This document shows, one piece after another, positions 43,608 through 52,474 of a DNA stretch of 64,000 nucleotides; the first letter of the stretch is position 1, and each line of letters starts with the position of its first letter. The notes below the pieces were generated by a model. It did not search any database. It saw only the letters and a program-made list of their open reading frames with translations, and was not told where the DNA came from. A program made the translations under genes and the position numbers. This DNA is from Asticcacaulis sp. AND118 (GTDB taxonomy: Bacteria > Pseudomonadota > Alphaproteobacteria > Caulobacterales > Caulobacteraceae): the NCBI RefSeq assembly GCF_020535245.1, contig NZ_CP084912.1, positions 1 through 64,000 of the forward strand, written 5' to 3'.

Positions 43608-45239
43608 ATGTCCAGACATCTTTTCGCGGCCCTGCTATGCGCGGGCGCCAGCACCCTCCCCTTGTCCGCAATCGCCCAGATCCGCACCCCGCAGATCGTG
43701 CCCGGCGCGCAGCAATCCCTGCTTGAAAACCGGCTGGAAACCACGCGCAAAGCCAAGCTGTCGCACATTATGGGCGTCGACACCTCCGACAGCCAGTGCG
43801 GCACCTACGACCCGGCGGGCCTGAGCAACCCGGTCATCTATCGCAACGATTCCGGCGCGGGGCGTCACATCGAACTTTTCGCCGGCGACACCGGTCTGGT
43901 GCTGATCGGCGATAATCTCGACCTGGTGGAAAAGGTCGTGCTGAACTACGACCCTGGTGAAGGCAGCGACATCACCGGCACCATCGTCTCGCGCCGCAAC
44001 GGCAATGCGGCCTGCGGCGAAGAACCGGCCGACAAGGTGCTGACCGTCCGCCTGAACATCCCGGTCGTCAATTCGGCCCGAAAGACCTACGGCGCGCTGG
44101 AACTGTACGCCAAGACGGCCTCGCTGCTCAAAAACCCGCCCAAGGTGCAAAATCCCAACGATCCGTGCCTGCCGCAGAACATCAATCTCGAAGCCGGTCT
44201 GCCGCCGCAATGCGCCCCCGGTTACGTGCCGCTGAACGAAGTCGTCGGCCTGGTCATTCTGCCCCTGCCGGAACTCACCGGACAGCGGGGCATCGATGAA
44301 ACCGACTTCGCCCCGGACATGGCGCGCGACCTCACGGTCGGCGGCATCAATCTGGATCAGTTCACCAACCTGCGCCTCGATCCGGGCAATCTGTCGCAGG
44401 CCGGCGGGCGCGGCTCGATCAGCGGTTCGCGCTTCGTCCGTCCGACCAGCCCGCCGCAGCCTGAAAGCCGCATCGAGACCAGGGCGGCATGGGAAGGCGT
44501 CCCGGGCTTCGCGATATGGAATTTCGCGCTGGTGCCGCAGATTCAGATGAAGCGCCAACCCAGGGGCGGCGCGGCGCGTCCCTTCGCCAGCTCCGCCACG
44601 CTGCGCGAGGTCAACGACACGATGTGGGGCGCCGCCGACGATCGCCGCCGGACCTTCCGCTCCACGCGATTTGCCGGTGAGCCGCTCAACTTCCGCTTCG
44701 AGATGCGGGCTCGCGTCAACAACCCGCCGCCGGAGACGTCGCCCATCGACGGCTTCGATCCCGGAAACCGGCTGTATGAAACGACCGGCGGCACGACGAT
44801 GGTCGGCAACAGCCCCGGCGAAAGCCAGCAGATCCTCACGGCCCTGAAAAGCAAGGCCTGGTGCTCGACCCTGCCGGTGCCGGCGCCCGGTCCGAACGGC
44901 GCGCGCACTGTGGCTCTGGGCACGACGACGCTCGGCCCGATACAATGGGGGGTGAAGAATATCAGCACGACGGCTTTCAACGGCAACATCACCGCCGAAC
45001 TGAAGCTGGGCGGCCGAACGGTCGACACGCTGAGTTTCAACGGCACGCTGGCCGCCGGCGGCACACAGGTCAAATCCTACACCCGTCCGACCCAGACCGT
45101 GAGCGTCGCCCGCGAGAGCCTCGGCGACGTCTGCTATCACGTTGGTCAGGACAGCGATCCGGTCGTTGAAAACAACGGCTACACTATCCGCATCACCACG
45201 CCCGGCTCGGCCACCGAGAGCCTGCGCACCTTGCCGTAA
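43608..45239 (+). CDS. Secreted protein with C-terminal CARDB-like domain
   Basis: The 543-residue protein has AAAAGGAAAT before its ATG and a signal peptide (MSRHLFAALLCAGAS...AIAQ). The first half has Ig-like strands (VIYRNDSGAGRHIELFAGDT, LVLIGDNLDLVEKVVLNYD) and a Cys-Pro stretch (NDPCLPQNINLE). The C-terminal 115 residues resemble a CARDB-type adhesion domain (QWGVKNISTTAFNGNITAEL, AAGGTQVKSYTRP, DSDPVVENNGYTIRI). It is the last gene of the four-gene set and is followed after 11 bp by a perfect 26-bp hairpin. A surface or adhesion role is possible but unproven. Confidence 0.75.
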   Translation: MSRHLFAALLCAGASTLPLSAIAQIRTPQIVPGAQQSLLENRLETTRKAKLSHIMGVDTSDSQCGTYDPAGLSNPVIYRNDSGAGRHIELFAGDTGLVLIGDNLDLVEKVVLNYDPGEGSDITGTIVSRRNGNAACGEEPADKVLTVRLNIPVVNSARKTYGALELYAKTASLLKNPPKVQNPNDPCLPQNINLEAGLPPQCAPGYVPLNEVVGLVILPLPELTGQRGIDETDFAPDMARDLTVGGINLDQFTNLRLDPGNLSQAGGRGSISGSRFVRPTSPPQPESRIETRAAWEGVPGFAIWNFALVPQIQMKRQPRGGAARPFASSATLREVNDTMWGAADDRRRTFRSTRFAGEPLNFRFEMRARVNNPPPETSPIDGFDPGNRLYETTGGTTMVGNSPGESQQILTALKSKAWCSTLPVPAPGPNGARTVALGTTTLGPIQWGVKNISTTAFNGNITAELKLGGRTVDTLSFNGTLAAGGTQVKSYTRPTQTVSVARESLGDVCYHVGQDSDPVVENNGYTIRITTPGSATESLRTLP

Positions 45240-45250
45240 TATGGCGTCCA

Positions 45251-45308
45251 GTCTCCTGCGAAGGGGTGACACATTCGGCAAAGAATGTGTCACCCCTTCG
45301 CAGGAGAC
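45251..45308. repeat. Perfect 26-bp inverted repeat after the secretin-like operon
   Basis: Bases 45251-45276 (starting GTCTCCTGCGAAGGGGTGAC) are exactly complementary to 45283-45308 around the loop GGCAAA. The next bases, GCTTATATC, do not form a T-run, so this is not a classic terminator, although such a stem could block readthrough or exonucleases. It begins 12 bp after the stop codon. Confidence 0.9.
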
Positions 45309-45446
45309 GCTTATATCAGGGTTGGATTTTCTGACCTGCCAGCACAGCGCCCGCCTCATCACCCGGCGCGAAACGATCAGCAATGAATCAGGCCTCGCTC
45401 ATTCAAGCGATTAGACATGCACAGGAATAGCGCCCACGGCTTCGGC

Positions 45447-45836
45447 CTATTTCCCCGGCGCCGCGTAAGCGCCCCCGCCAAAGTCGACGCGTTCAGAGCC
45501 GACCTTCGCGCCGCCACGGAAATAGATGGCCAGCAGAGAGCCGTCCGCCTGACGATACAGTTCCAGACAACGATCCTGTCCGCCGCCGACAAAGATACAG
45601 ACATTCTCCTTGCCGATCTTGTAGCTGCCCGACGATAGGCCATAACCCTCGGCACGGTATTCACCGCCCTGTCCGAAATAATGGGTGATGTTTGCCGCCG
45701 TGCGCATCTGCGCGCCTTCCACCAGCGCCTTCAGTTCCTTGCCCTGAACCGGCTTGATGTCTTCCTTCGCGGACGACAGGCCCGGAAAGGCGGCAAGCGC
45801 AACGAGCAGGGCCATCTTTTTCGATACAGTATTCAT
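45447..45836 (-). CDS. Small secreted protein of unknown function
   Basis: The 129-residue protein starts at the ATG at 45836 (GGGAGTTTTTG before it) with a signal peptide ending LSSAKED. The mature part has GKELKALVEGAQMRTAANIT, repeated Gly-rich beta turns (FGQGGEYRAEGYGLSSGSY) and two Cys (NVCIFVGGGQDRCLELY). The spacing of the last motif suggests a small beta-barrel-like fold. I do not recognise a family. It converges with the secretin-like operon across the 26-bp hairpin. Confidence 0.75.
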   Translation of the reverse strand: MNTVSKKMALLVALAAFPGLSSAKEDIKPVQGKELKALVEGAQMRTAANITHYFGQGGEYRAEGYGLSSGSYKIGKENVCIFVGGGQDRCLELYRQADGSLLAIYFRGGAKVGSERVDFGGGAYAAPGK

Positions 45837-46087
45837 CAAAAACTCCCGTAAATATATGCGTGTCTGGTCAATATGAAGCATCGGCCGGCGATGGGGCCGT
45901 TCGTAGCGGGCTCAGTGCACGAAGCGCGCCAAAATGCGCGCCTGACGTGTTCTTTAGCGTGTTTTTTTAAAAGATTATTAACCAGGCGTCCCCGGCGGCA
46001 AGCAGAGCCAGACGCAACCTGACATTACTTTAACTTGTGCACCGACACGCCAGGGGTAGTGTTCTCTCCACGCATCGGGAGCCTGTC

Positions 46088-47587
46088 ATGCTGGAACCTC
46101 TGTTATTCGCCGCGTCTCTTCTGGCCACGCCGGTAATGGCCGAAGCGCCCGATCCCCGCATGGCACGCATCGAGGCGGCCGCCGCGGAGGTTCCGCAAGG
46201 CGAAGGCGCTCCCCCGCTTCGACTCAGCCTCGACGCTCTGATGAAGGCCTATGATGCGCCCGGCCTCAGCATCGCCGTTGTCGAGAAGGGCCGGATCGCC
46301 TGGGCCAAGGGTTACGGCGTCACAGAAACCGGCGGCACAACGCCCGTGACCACGCACACCCTGTTTCAGGCCGCCTCGATCAGCAAACCCGTCGCCGCCG
46401 CAGGCGCCATGGTACTGGTTCAGACCGGGAAGCTGGACCTCGATACCGACGTCAACACCCGGTTGAAAAGCTGGAAAGTGCCAGACAACGCCTTTACGGC
46501 CACCCAGAAGGTGACGCTGCGCCGCCTGATGTCGCACACGGCGGGCCTGAGCGTACATGGCTTTCCCGGCTACGATATCGACGCCCCTCTGCCCACCGTG
46601 ACACAAATCCTCAACGGTGAGGCTCCGGCTAACACGGCCGCGGTGCGCGTTATTTTCGAACCCGGATCGAAACAGCAGTATTCGGGCGGCGGCATCACCG
46701 TCGAACAGCTCCTGATGACCGACGTCACCGGCGAAAGCTTTCCGGCGCTGATGGATCGATTGGTGCTGAAGCCCTTCGGCATGATCGACAGCAGCTACGC
46801 CCAGCCTTTGCCCACGGCGCAGGCGGAGGCCACGGCCGCAGGCACTTACGGCAACGGTAAGCGCGTTCATGGCCGCTCGCACATCTATCCCGAAATGGCC
46901 GCGGCGGGGCTGTGGACCACGCCGTCCGATCTGGCCCGCTTCTCCATCGCTATCGCCAATGCGCGTAGCGGCCGTAAAACGGACGTTCTTACTCAGGCGA
47001 CCGCCACCGAAATGCTGACCAAGGCCCCCAATGGCGATGCGCTCGGCTTCTTCACCGACGATAAGGTTCCGGGCCTCTTCGGCCACAATGGCGCCAATGA
47101 AGGCTTTCGCTCGCTGATGGTGATGAACTGGCAGACTGGTCAGGGCATCGTCATCATGGTCAATTCCGACAACGGCAGCGAGATCAGCGCCATGATCATG
47201 CAGCGTTATGCCGCAGAATACGGCTGGAAGCAGGATCTCGGGCCGGTCAAGGGCTTCTCCCTTATTGCCAAAACCCAGGGCGTGGATGCCGTGCTCGCCC
47301 GCTATGACGCCCTGCGCAAGGCCAATCCTTCCAGTGTGGCCGAATGGGAACTGAACAGTCTGGCCTATACCCTTCTGCGCGGCGGTCAGAATATGGAGGA
47401 TGTGCTGAAACTGCTGCAGCACAATGCCGAACTCTATCCGGAGTCCGGCAATGTCTACGACAGTCTGGGCGAGGCCTATATGGTCATGGGCCAGAAGGAA
47501 AAGGCGATTGCCAATTACCGCAAGTCTCTAGAGAAGGACCCCGGCAATACCAATGCCGTCGCCAAGCTCAAAGAGCTTGATCGTTAG
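46088..47587 (+). CDS. Beta-lactamase-fold serine hydrolase with C-terminal TPR
   Basis: The 499-residue protein starts at the ATG at 46088 (GGGAG nine bases before it), with a signal peptide ending PVMAEA. Residues about 50-365 form a class C/esterase-type beta-lactamase domain: Ser97-Ile-Ser-Lys100 is the SxxK motif (QAASISKPV), LMSHTAGL follows, YSGGG takes the place of YxN, and GHNGANEGF matches the third active-site block. The C-terminal 100 residues carry TPR-like helices (NVYDSLGEAYMVMGQKEKA). Such proteins are more often peptidases or esterases than resistance enzymes. The stop codon TAG forms the beginning of a hairpin repeat at 47585. Confidence 0.88.
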   Translation: MLEPLLFAASLLATPVMAEAPDPRMARIEAAAAEVPQGEGAPPLRLSLDALMKAYDAPGLSIAVVEKGRIAWAKGYGVTETGGTTPVTTHTLFQAASISKPVAAAGAMVLVQTGKLDLDTDVNTRLKSWKVPDNAFTATQKVTLRRLMSHTAGLSVHGFPGYDIDAPLPTVTQILNGEAPANTAAVRVIFEPGSKQQYSGGGITVEQLLMTDVTGESFPALMDRLVLKPFGMIDSSYAQPLPTAQAEATAAGTYGNGKRVHGRSHIYPEMAAAGLWTTPSDLARFSIAIANARSGRKTDVLTQATATEMLTKAPNGDALGFFTDDKVPGLFGHNGANEGFRSLMVMNWQTGQGIVIMVNSDNGSEISAMIMQRYAAEYGWKQDLGPVKGFSLIAKTQGVDAVLARYDALRKANPSSVAEWELNSLAYTLLRGGQNMEDVLKLLQHNAELYPESGNVYDSLGEAYMVMGQKEKAIANYRKSLEKDPGNTNAVAKLKELDR

Positions 47588-47619
47588 AGCGGAATGATTT
47601 CTGATGGAATCATTCCGCT
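47585..47619. repeat. AGAGCG-ended palindromic repeat overlapping a stop codon
   Basis: GAGCGGAATGATT and AATCATTCCGCTC form a 13-bp stem around TCTGATGG. The preceding TAG is the stop codon of the serine hydrolase. The TAGAGCG end is the same as in the elements at 13951, 26395 and 60658. Confidence 0.8.
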
Positions 47620-47684
47620 CAAGCCGCCATTGCGGCGGCGGCCAAGGTGGCGGAGCCACCGCCCGGCGAGGGCGTAAACAAAAT

Positions 47685-47724
47685 CTAGATCATTATGTTT
47701 CCATAAGAAAACATAATGATCTAG
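47685..47724. repeat. Perfect 16-bp inverted repeat
   Basis: CTAGATCATTATGTTT pairs exactly with AAACATAATGATCTAG around an 8-nt loop. It is AT-rich in a GC-rich genome and lies between two other hairpins in a convergent gap. Confidence 0.9.
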
Positions 47725-47733
47725 CCAATGAAA

Positions 47734-47759
47734 CAGGCCGCAGCCTAAGCTGCGGCCTG
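47734..47759. terminator. Bidirectional terminator between convergent genes
   Basis: CAGGCCGCAGC and GCTGCGGCCTG form an 11-bp stem with the loop CTAA. TGTTTTG follows on the plus strand and TTTCATTG on the minus strand. It serves the serine hydrolase (plus) and the autotransporter (minus). Confidence 0.75.
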
Positions 47760-47779
47760 TGTTTTGAGACTAACCCGGC

Positions 47780-50700
47780 CTAGTTCAGGCTGTAGCTCAG
47801 GCCCGCACGGATCGACCAGCTTTCCAGACGGTCGCCATTATGCACATTGGCTTTGACAAACCCCTTGAGGTCCGGCGTGTTGCGCATCTGCGCGGTCAAG
47901 CCCGCAGAGACCTGACCGAAGCTGTCGAGGCGCTGACCGGCGATCCACACCGGCGCGCTGCCCGCACCCGAACGGTAGGCCGTCTGGGTGTCTGACGCGT
48001 CTTCGTTCCACACGCTCAGTTCGCCATAGGGCTGCCACAGGACGTGGCGGCTGCCGAGTTCCGTGCCGACCTTGACACCGAAGTGCAGGGCGCGGCTTTT
48101 GAGGCGCGCGACCTCGACCGAACCCAGGCCGGTCGGCAGGGTCAGGGCGTCGAGATCGATCAGGCTTTCGACATAGCCCGCCGACGGTTGGACCGTGTAG
48201 TGGCCGAAGGTCTTGACGCCGGACACCGTGGCCGAAACCGTATCGCCGCGGCCCTTGAGTGCAGCGCCCGCCACGGTGAGAACCGGGTTGGACACCTTGA
48301 GGCGCAGCAGGTCGTGACGGTTCTGCAGGCTTAAGCGCAGGCCGCCGCGAGTGACCAGCAGATAAGCGCCATAGTGCGGCACGTCATAGGTCGTTACCGC
48401 GCCGAAGAGGTCGGTGTCGCGGCTCTTGCCGTCGGTCGAACCGGCGAGGATACCGGCGCGCAGATTCACGCCCGAACCGCCGATATTATAGACCCCGGCG
48501 TCGAAACCGTATTGCGTACCGTCCTGCAAGGCCTTGGCGCGGCTGATACCGTCACGCGAATAGGTGTCGGAAATCGCCGCACCGGATTCCAGATCGGTTT
48601 GGCTGGTATAGGCTTCGGCCCAGGTCCGGCCCATCCACTGGTTGGCGCCGAACTGACCCTTAGTGTCGATCGCGCTATCGGGCAGGTCGGACAGGGTCAG
48701 GTTCTGGCCGGTGACGAAGGCGGTGACGCCCGTCGCTAGGCTGGCGAGCGCCGGGGTGTTCAGGGTGGAAACGATGCCCCAGTCATTGCCGCCGTCGATC
48801 TTGCGGAAGTCATAATTGATCAGGGCGCGCGTGTTGAGCGCCGCTTGGGTGTCCGCATCCGTCGCAACGGTGAAGGTGGCCGTGCTGTTGCCGGCGGCGA
48901 TCAGCACGACCGGGGCCGACAGATAGGTCTTGGCCGCGTTGAGGTTACGCAGGCGGATGGTCGACTGTCCCGCCAGGCTGGCGGCGGTCAGTCGGTCCGC
49001 CGCACCGGTCGCCAAGTCGACGTCGAACGACAGGACCGAACCGGCCGAACCCGTATAGGCGCCGGTCAGGGCGATGGTGTCGCCGGTGCGGCCGTTGAGC
49101 ATGGCCACGGTGCCGGCATTGCTCAGCGAAGCGGCGTTGAGGTGACCTGCCCCGGCGGTTGTGCCGACCAGTATCGTCGCATTGGCGGCATTGGTGACGC
49201 TGCCCGCGCCGCTCAGCGTCGTGGCGTTGACGTTCAGCGTGCCCGAATTGGCGATGGCTGCGCCGTTGAACGACAGGTCGCCAGTCAGGGTGAATACGCC
49301 TGAATTGGTCAGAGCGCCGTTGATCACGCCACGCGCCTGCGCCGTGCCGCTGTTCGTCACGGCGCCATTGATGCGGTTGGTGGAGATCAGGGTGCCCGAA
49401 GAGGCGATGGCGCCGTTCCAGACGCCGCTATTGGTCAGGGTGCCGGTGTTCGAACGCACCGCGCCCGTCCACATGCCGGTGGCGCGGTTGAGGATCGTGC
49501 CGCCATTGGTGTTGACGATGGCGTTGGCCACGCCCGCATTATCGATAGTCCCGGCGTTGTCCAGATCGTCGGTCAGCGTGCCGCCCTGAGCGATAACGAT
49601 TTGACCACCGGTCAGGTTGGCGACGCCGCCCGCCGTCAGCGACGTGCCGTTACCGATAGCGACGGTACCTGTGTTAGTCAGCGGGCCGGTCGTCGTCAGG
49701 CTACCCGTCGTCGTCAGAGCGCCGGAATTATCGATCGCGCCGGTCGTGCCGCGCGCCTGCAACGTGCCGGTGTTGGTGACCACACCATTGATCGTGCCCG
49801 TCGTGACCAGCGTCCCCGAAGAGGCCATATTGCCGTTCCAGACACCGCTATTGGTCAGGGTGCCGGTGTTCGAACGCACCGCGCCCGTCCACACACCCGT
49901 GGAATCGTTCAGGATCGTCCCGCTGTTGCTATTGACGATGGCGTTGGAGGTCCCGGCGTTTTCATACGCACCGGCATTGTCCATATCGTCGGTCAGCGTC
50001 CCCCCCTGAAGGACGATCACCTTGCCGCCCGCCAGATTGCTTAGACCACCCGCCGTCAGGGTGCCGCCATTGCCGACAACGAAGACGCCGCCGTTACTGA
50101 CCGTAACCCCCGACGTGTTGAGAATGCTGCCTGTGAGACGGACCTCGGCGCCGTTTTCGATCGTCGTTGCACCCGTATAGGTGCTGACGCCCGTGAGGAC
50201 CAGATAACCGCCGGAGCCGCTGTTGATAAAGCGAATGCCGCCGCCGCTCGTGGCGTCTGTAAGCTGCCCGCCGAGAGTATTGATCAGGCCCGATACATCG
50301 AGGGCGTTACCGGCATTATTGGCCAGTTGGAAATGGTCGGCATAGGTGTGGTTGCCGCTCGTGAAGTACAGCGTACCGCCATTGAAGACCGGATTGAGCG
50401 TCGAGCCGAGATTGGCCGCGTCGAAACCCGATGCCGAAGACGTATCGATATCGGTCGTGGTCGGCGTGCCGGCGAAGGTGCCCCAGTTGAAGGTCGTGCC
50501 CGTGGCGAAGAACGAAACCGGCGTGGTGAACGCCGTATTCGGTGAGTAGGTCGACAGGAAGAGATAGTAGGTCTGACCCGCCGTCAGATTGGCTCTGAAA
50601 GCCGAACAGACACCGCCGCAACCGATCGAGGTGACCCCCGCCTGAGCCAGCAGTCCGGCATTGTCGTCATTGCCGACCAGCGCGTTGACGCTGGGGTTCA

Positions 50701-51022
50701 GCGGATCGAAGCTACCGCGGTAAAGGATCGAGATGGGGTCGAAGTTCGCTTCATAAACCCCGAACAGCGCGTTGGTCACATCGGTCGTCGGCGTAAAATA
50801 GACCGTCACATAGTTGTAGAGATAATTGCCCGTCGCCAGATTCGAGAGATTGGAGAGCGGACCGTTGCCGAGATAGGCCTGATTAAGGCTGATCTGCGCG
50901 GGCGTCTGACCGGTGACGCTGTAGGTCGAGGTCTGGGCACTGGCCGACAGCGCGGCAGCAGACACGAAAGCGAAGGCGGATGCGCCGGCCAGAAGCCGGG
51001 TTACTGAACTGAGTTTACGCAT
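47780..51022 (-). CDS. Autotransporter (type Va) with tandem passenger repeats
   Basis: The 1080-residue protein has a signal peptide (to ALSASAQTS, about residue 30). A beta-sandwich-like region follows (about 31-190; VTVYFTPTTDVTNALFGVYE, two close Cys in IGCGGVCSAF), then a long Gly/Asn/Thr-rich beta-helix passenger (about 210-760; TYTGATTIENGAEVRLTG is the typical PATR-like autotransporter motif). The C-terminal 270 residues form the autotransporter barrel (WMGRTWAEAYTSQ, GFDAGVYNIGGSGVNLRAGI). The passenger contains two tandem units of 140 residues that are partly identical in DNA. It would present or release a surface protein; no protease or adhesion motif is evident. The ribosome site is weak. 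The final residue is Asn rather than the usual Phe. Confidence 0.88.
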   Translation of the reverse strand: MRKLSSVTRLLAGASAFAFVSAAALSASAQTSTYSVTGQTPAQISLNQAYLGNGPLSNLSNLATGNYLYNYVTVYFTPTTDVTNALFGVYEANFDPISILYRGSFDPLNPSVNALVGNDDNAGLLAQAGVTSIGCGGVCSAFRANLTAGQTYYLFLSTYSPNTAFTTPVSFFATGTTFNWGTFAGTPTTTDIDTSSASGFDAANLGSTLNPVFNGGTLYFTSGNHTYADHFQLANNAGNALDVSGLINTLGGQLTDATSGGGIRFINSGSGGYLVLTGVSTYTGATTIENGAEVRLTGSILNTSGVTVSNGGVFVVGNGGTLTAGGLSNLAGGKVIVLQGGTLTDDMDNAGAYENAGTSNAIVNSNSGTILNDSTGVWTGAVRSNTGTLTNSGVWNGNMASSGTLVTTGTINGVVTNTGTLQARGTTGAIDNSGALTTTGSLTTTGPLTNTGTVAIGNGTSLTAGGVANLTGGQIVIAQGGTLTDDLDNAGTIDNAGVANAIVNTNGGTILNRATGMWTGAVRSNTGTLTNSGVWNGAIASSGTLISTNRINGAVTNSGTAQARGVINGALTNSGVFTLTGDLSFNGAAIANSGTLNVNATTLSGAGSVTNAANATILVGTTAGAGHLNAASLSNAGTVAMLNGRTGDTIALTGAYTGSAGSVLSFDVDLATGAADRLTAASLAGQSTIRLRNLNAAKTYLSAPVVLIAAGNSTATFTVATDADTQAALNTRALINYDFRKIDGGNDWGIVSTLNTPALASLATGVTAFVTGQNLTLSDLPDSAIDTKGQFGANQWMGRTWAEAYTSQTDLESGAAISDTYSRDGISRAKALQDGTQYGFDAGVYNIGGSGVNLRAGILAGSTDGKSRDTDLFGAVTTYDVPHYGAYLLVTRGGLRLSLQNRHDLLRLKVSNPVLTVAGAALKGRGDTVSATVSGVKTFGHYTVQPSAGYVESLIDLDALTLPTGLGSVEVARLKSRALHFGVKVGTELGSRHVLWQPYGELSVWNEDASDTQTAYRSGAGSAPVWIAGQRLDSFGQVSAGLTAQMRNTPDLKGFVKANVHNGDRLESWSIRAGLSYSLN
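49235..50074 (-). repeat. Two tandem 420-bp coding repeats
   Basis: The autotransporter passenger contains two units of exactly 420 bp (about 49655-50074 and 49235-49654). They share 49 identical bases in a row (49425-49473 and 49845-49893) and motifs such as GGTLTDD, GVWNG and TGAVRSNTGTLTNSG. Outside that core they have diverged, so the duplication is old or is being kept similar only in part. Confidence 0.8.
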
Positions 51023-51168
51023 GAAAAAGACGATACCTTACTATAATACAGGATGCCCTCTCCTAAACCTTAAAGTTCTAAGATCGCCTTTACGGCGAAA
51101 AATTACGTTGATATTCGAAAAGCTGTGGATCTAATGGGCGACGGCGGAAACGCCCGCTTCTTTGCCTC

Positions 51169-52392
51169 TCACGCCGGCCGTGACGGATAGGCGCGGCTGA
51201 AGTGCAAAACCAGCACCGCCGCCAGATAGACCGTGCCCGCCACAAGGAAGATCGGCACGTAAGAGCCGGTGAATTCCAGAACCACGCCCGACAGCATGGC
51301 CGTCAGCATGGCCCCGATCGCGCCTGCCGCACCGCCGATGCCGACGACGCTGCCCACCACGTCCTTGGGGAAAAGGTCCGACGGCAGGGCGAGCAGATTG
51401 GCCGAAAAGGCCTGATGCGCGGCGGCGGCCAGAGCGACGATGGCGACCGACACCCACAGCCAAGGGCTGAACGGCACCGCGACCAGCGGCAGGATGAGCA
51501 GCGCACAAGCCGCCATCACGCCCTTGCGCGCGCGGCCGACCGACAGGCCTCTGGCGATCAGGCGTGACGATGCCCAGCCGCCGATAATGCTGCCGATGTC
51601 GGCCAGCGCGAAGATCATCAACAGGGGCAGGCCCAGCACGCTGAGGTCGAGACTATGCGTGCGATGGAGAAAGTCCGGCAGCCAGAACAGGTAAAGCCAC
51701 CAGACCGGCACGGTAAGGAACTTCACCACGATATAGGCCCAGGCGCGGCGCTCCTTCATCAGGCTCGCGAACACGGCCCAGGTCAGACGCGGGGACGGCG
51801 CGGATGGAACTGTGTCTGCCATCGGTGGCTGACGATAGACCGCCAGCCACAGACCGAGCCACAGGAAGCTGAGCGCGCCCGTGATCAGAAACGCCCCGCG
51901 CCAGCCGTAGGTTTGCGTAAGGATGGGCACAGCGGCGAGCGTCAGCAAGGCCCCGGACGAGGCCCCGGCATTGAACAGACCGATGGCCAGCGCTCGTTCC
52001 TGCGGCTTGAACCACTCCGAAATAGCCTTCAGACGTGCCGGAAAGGTGCCGGACTCCCCGACCCCCAGCACGAAGCGGATCAGGCCGAACTGCGCCAGAC
52101 TGCTGGCCAGACCGAGCATCGTGTGCGCCGCCGCCCAGACGGTGAAGGCCGCCGCATAACCCCGGCGCGCGCCGAAGCGGTCCATGATCGGGCCGAAGGT
52201 CAAAAAGCCGAGGAAGAAGGCCGCATGAAAGGCGATGACGACGCCGGAATAGTCGATTTCCGACCACCCCAACTCGGCCTGCATCATCGGCTTCAGCAGG
52301 CCGAACATTTGCCGGTCCATATAGGTCAGGCACGACGCCAGAAAGATGAGGCCGACGACCCCCCATCGTTCGCGCCGCGCGCCCGTTTCCAT
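51169..52392 (-). CDS. MFS transporter, hexuronate (ExuT)-like
   Basis: The 407-residue protein has twelve predicted membrane segments. It resembles the anion:cation symporter branch: WGVVGLIFLASCLTYMDRQM at the start, FGPIMDRFGARRGY in loop 2-3, RFVLGVGESGTFPARLKAIS and WFKPQERALAIGLFNAG are typical of ExuT/GudP-type carriers. It probably brings hexuronates or similar sugar acids into the cytoplasm. The ATG at 52392 gives the normal family length; starts further upstream have no ribosome site. It follows the acetylesterase gene by 82 bp in the same direction, and the operon is opposite the receptor-LacI genes. Confidence 0.85.
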   Translation of the reverse strand: METGARRERWGVVGLIFLASCLTYMDRQMFGLLKPMMQAELGWSEIDYSGVVIAFHAAFFLGFLTFGPIMDRFGARRGYAAAFTVWAAAHTMLGLASSLAQFGLIRFVLGVGESGTFPARLKAISEWFKPQERALAIGLFNAGASSGALLTLAAVPILTQTYGWRGAFLITGALSFLWLGLWLAVYRQPPMADTVPSAPSPRLTWAVFASLMKERRAWAYIVVKFLTVPVWWLYLFWLPDFLHRTHSLDLSVLGLPLLMIFALADIGSIIGGWASSRLIARGLSVGRARKGVMAACALLILPLVAVPFSPWLWVSVAIVALAAAAHQAFSANLLALPSDLFPKDVVGSVVGIGGAAGAIGAMLTAMLSGVVLEFTGSYVPIFLVAGTVYLAAVLVLHFSRAYPSRPA

Positions 52393-52474
52393 AAGTGTCT
52401 CTGCCCCGTCTTTTTTTGTGTCTCCGATCATGGGCCAAAGACCGAGCCTTGTCACGCCGCTGTAAGCGGTTCGC

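Noticed and set aside
43635-45383. Open frame of 582 codons on the minus strand
   Set aside because: It is antisense to the secreted CARDB-like protein and runs across the 26-bp hairpin; the composition is that of a shadow frame.
46088-47587. Antibiotic-resistance beta-lactamase
   Set aside because: The second motif is YSG instead of YAN, there is a TPR tail, and no AmpR-type regulator is adjacent; a general serine hydrolase is more likely.
49235-50074. Repeats in the autotransporter as a CRISPR array
   Set aside because: The repeats are long, in frame and encode passenger units; there are no short spaced repeats and no cas gene.
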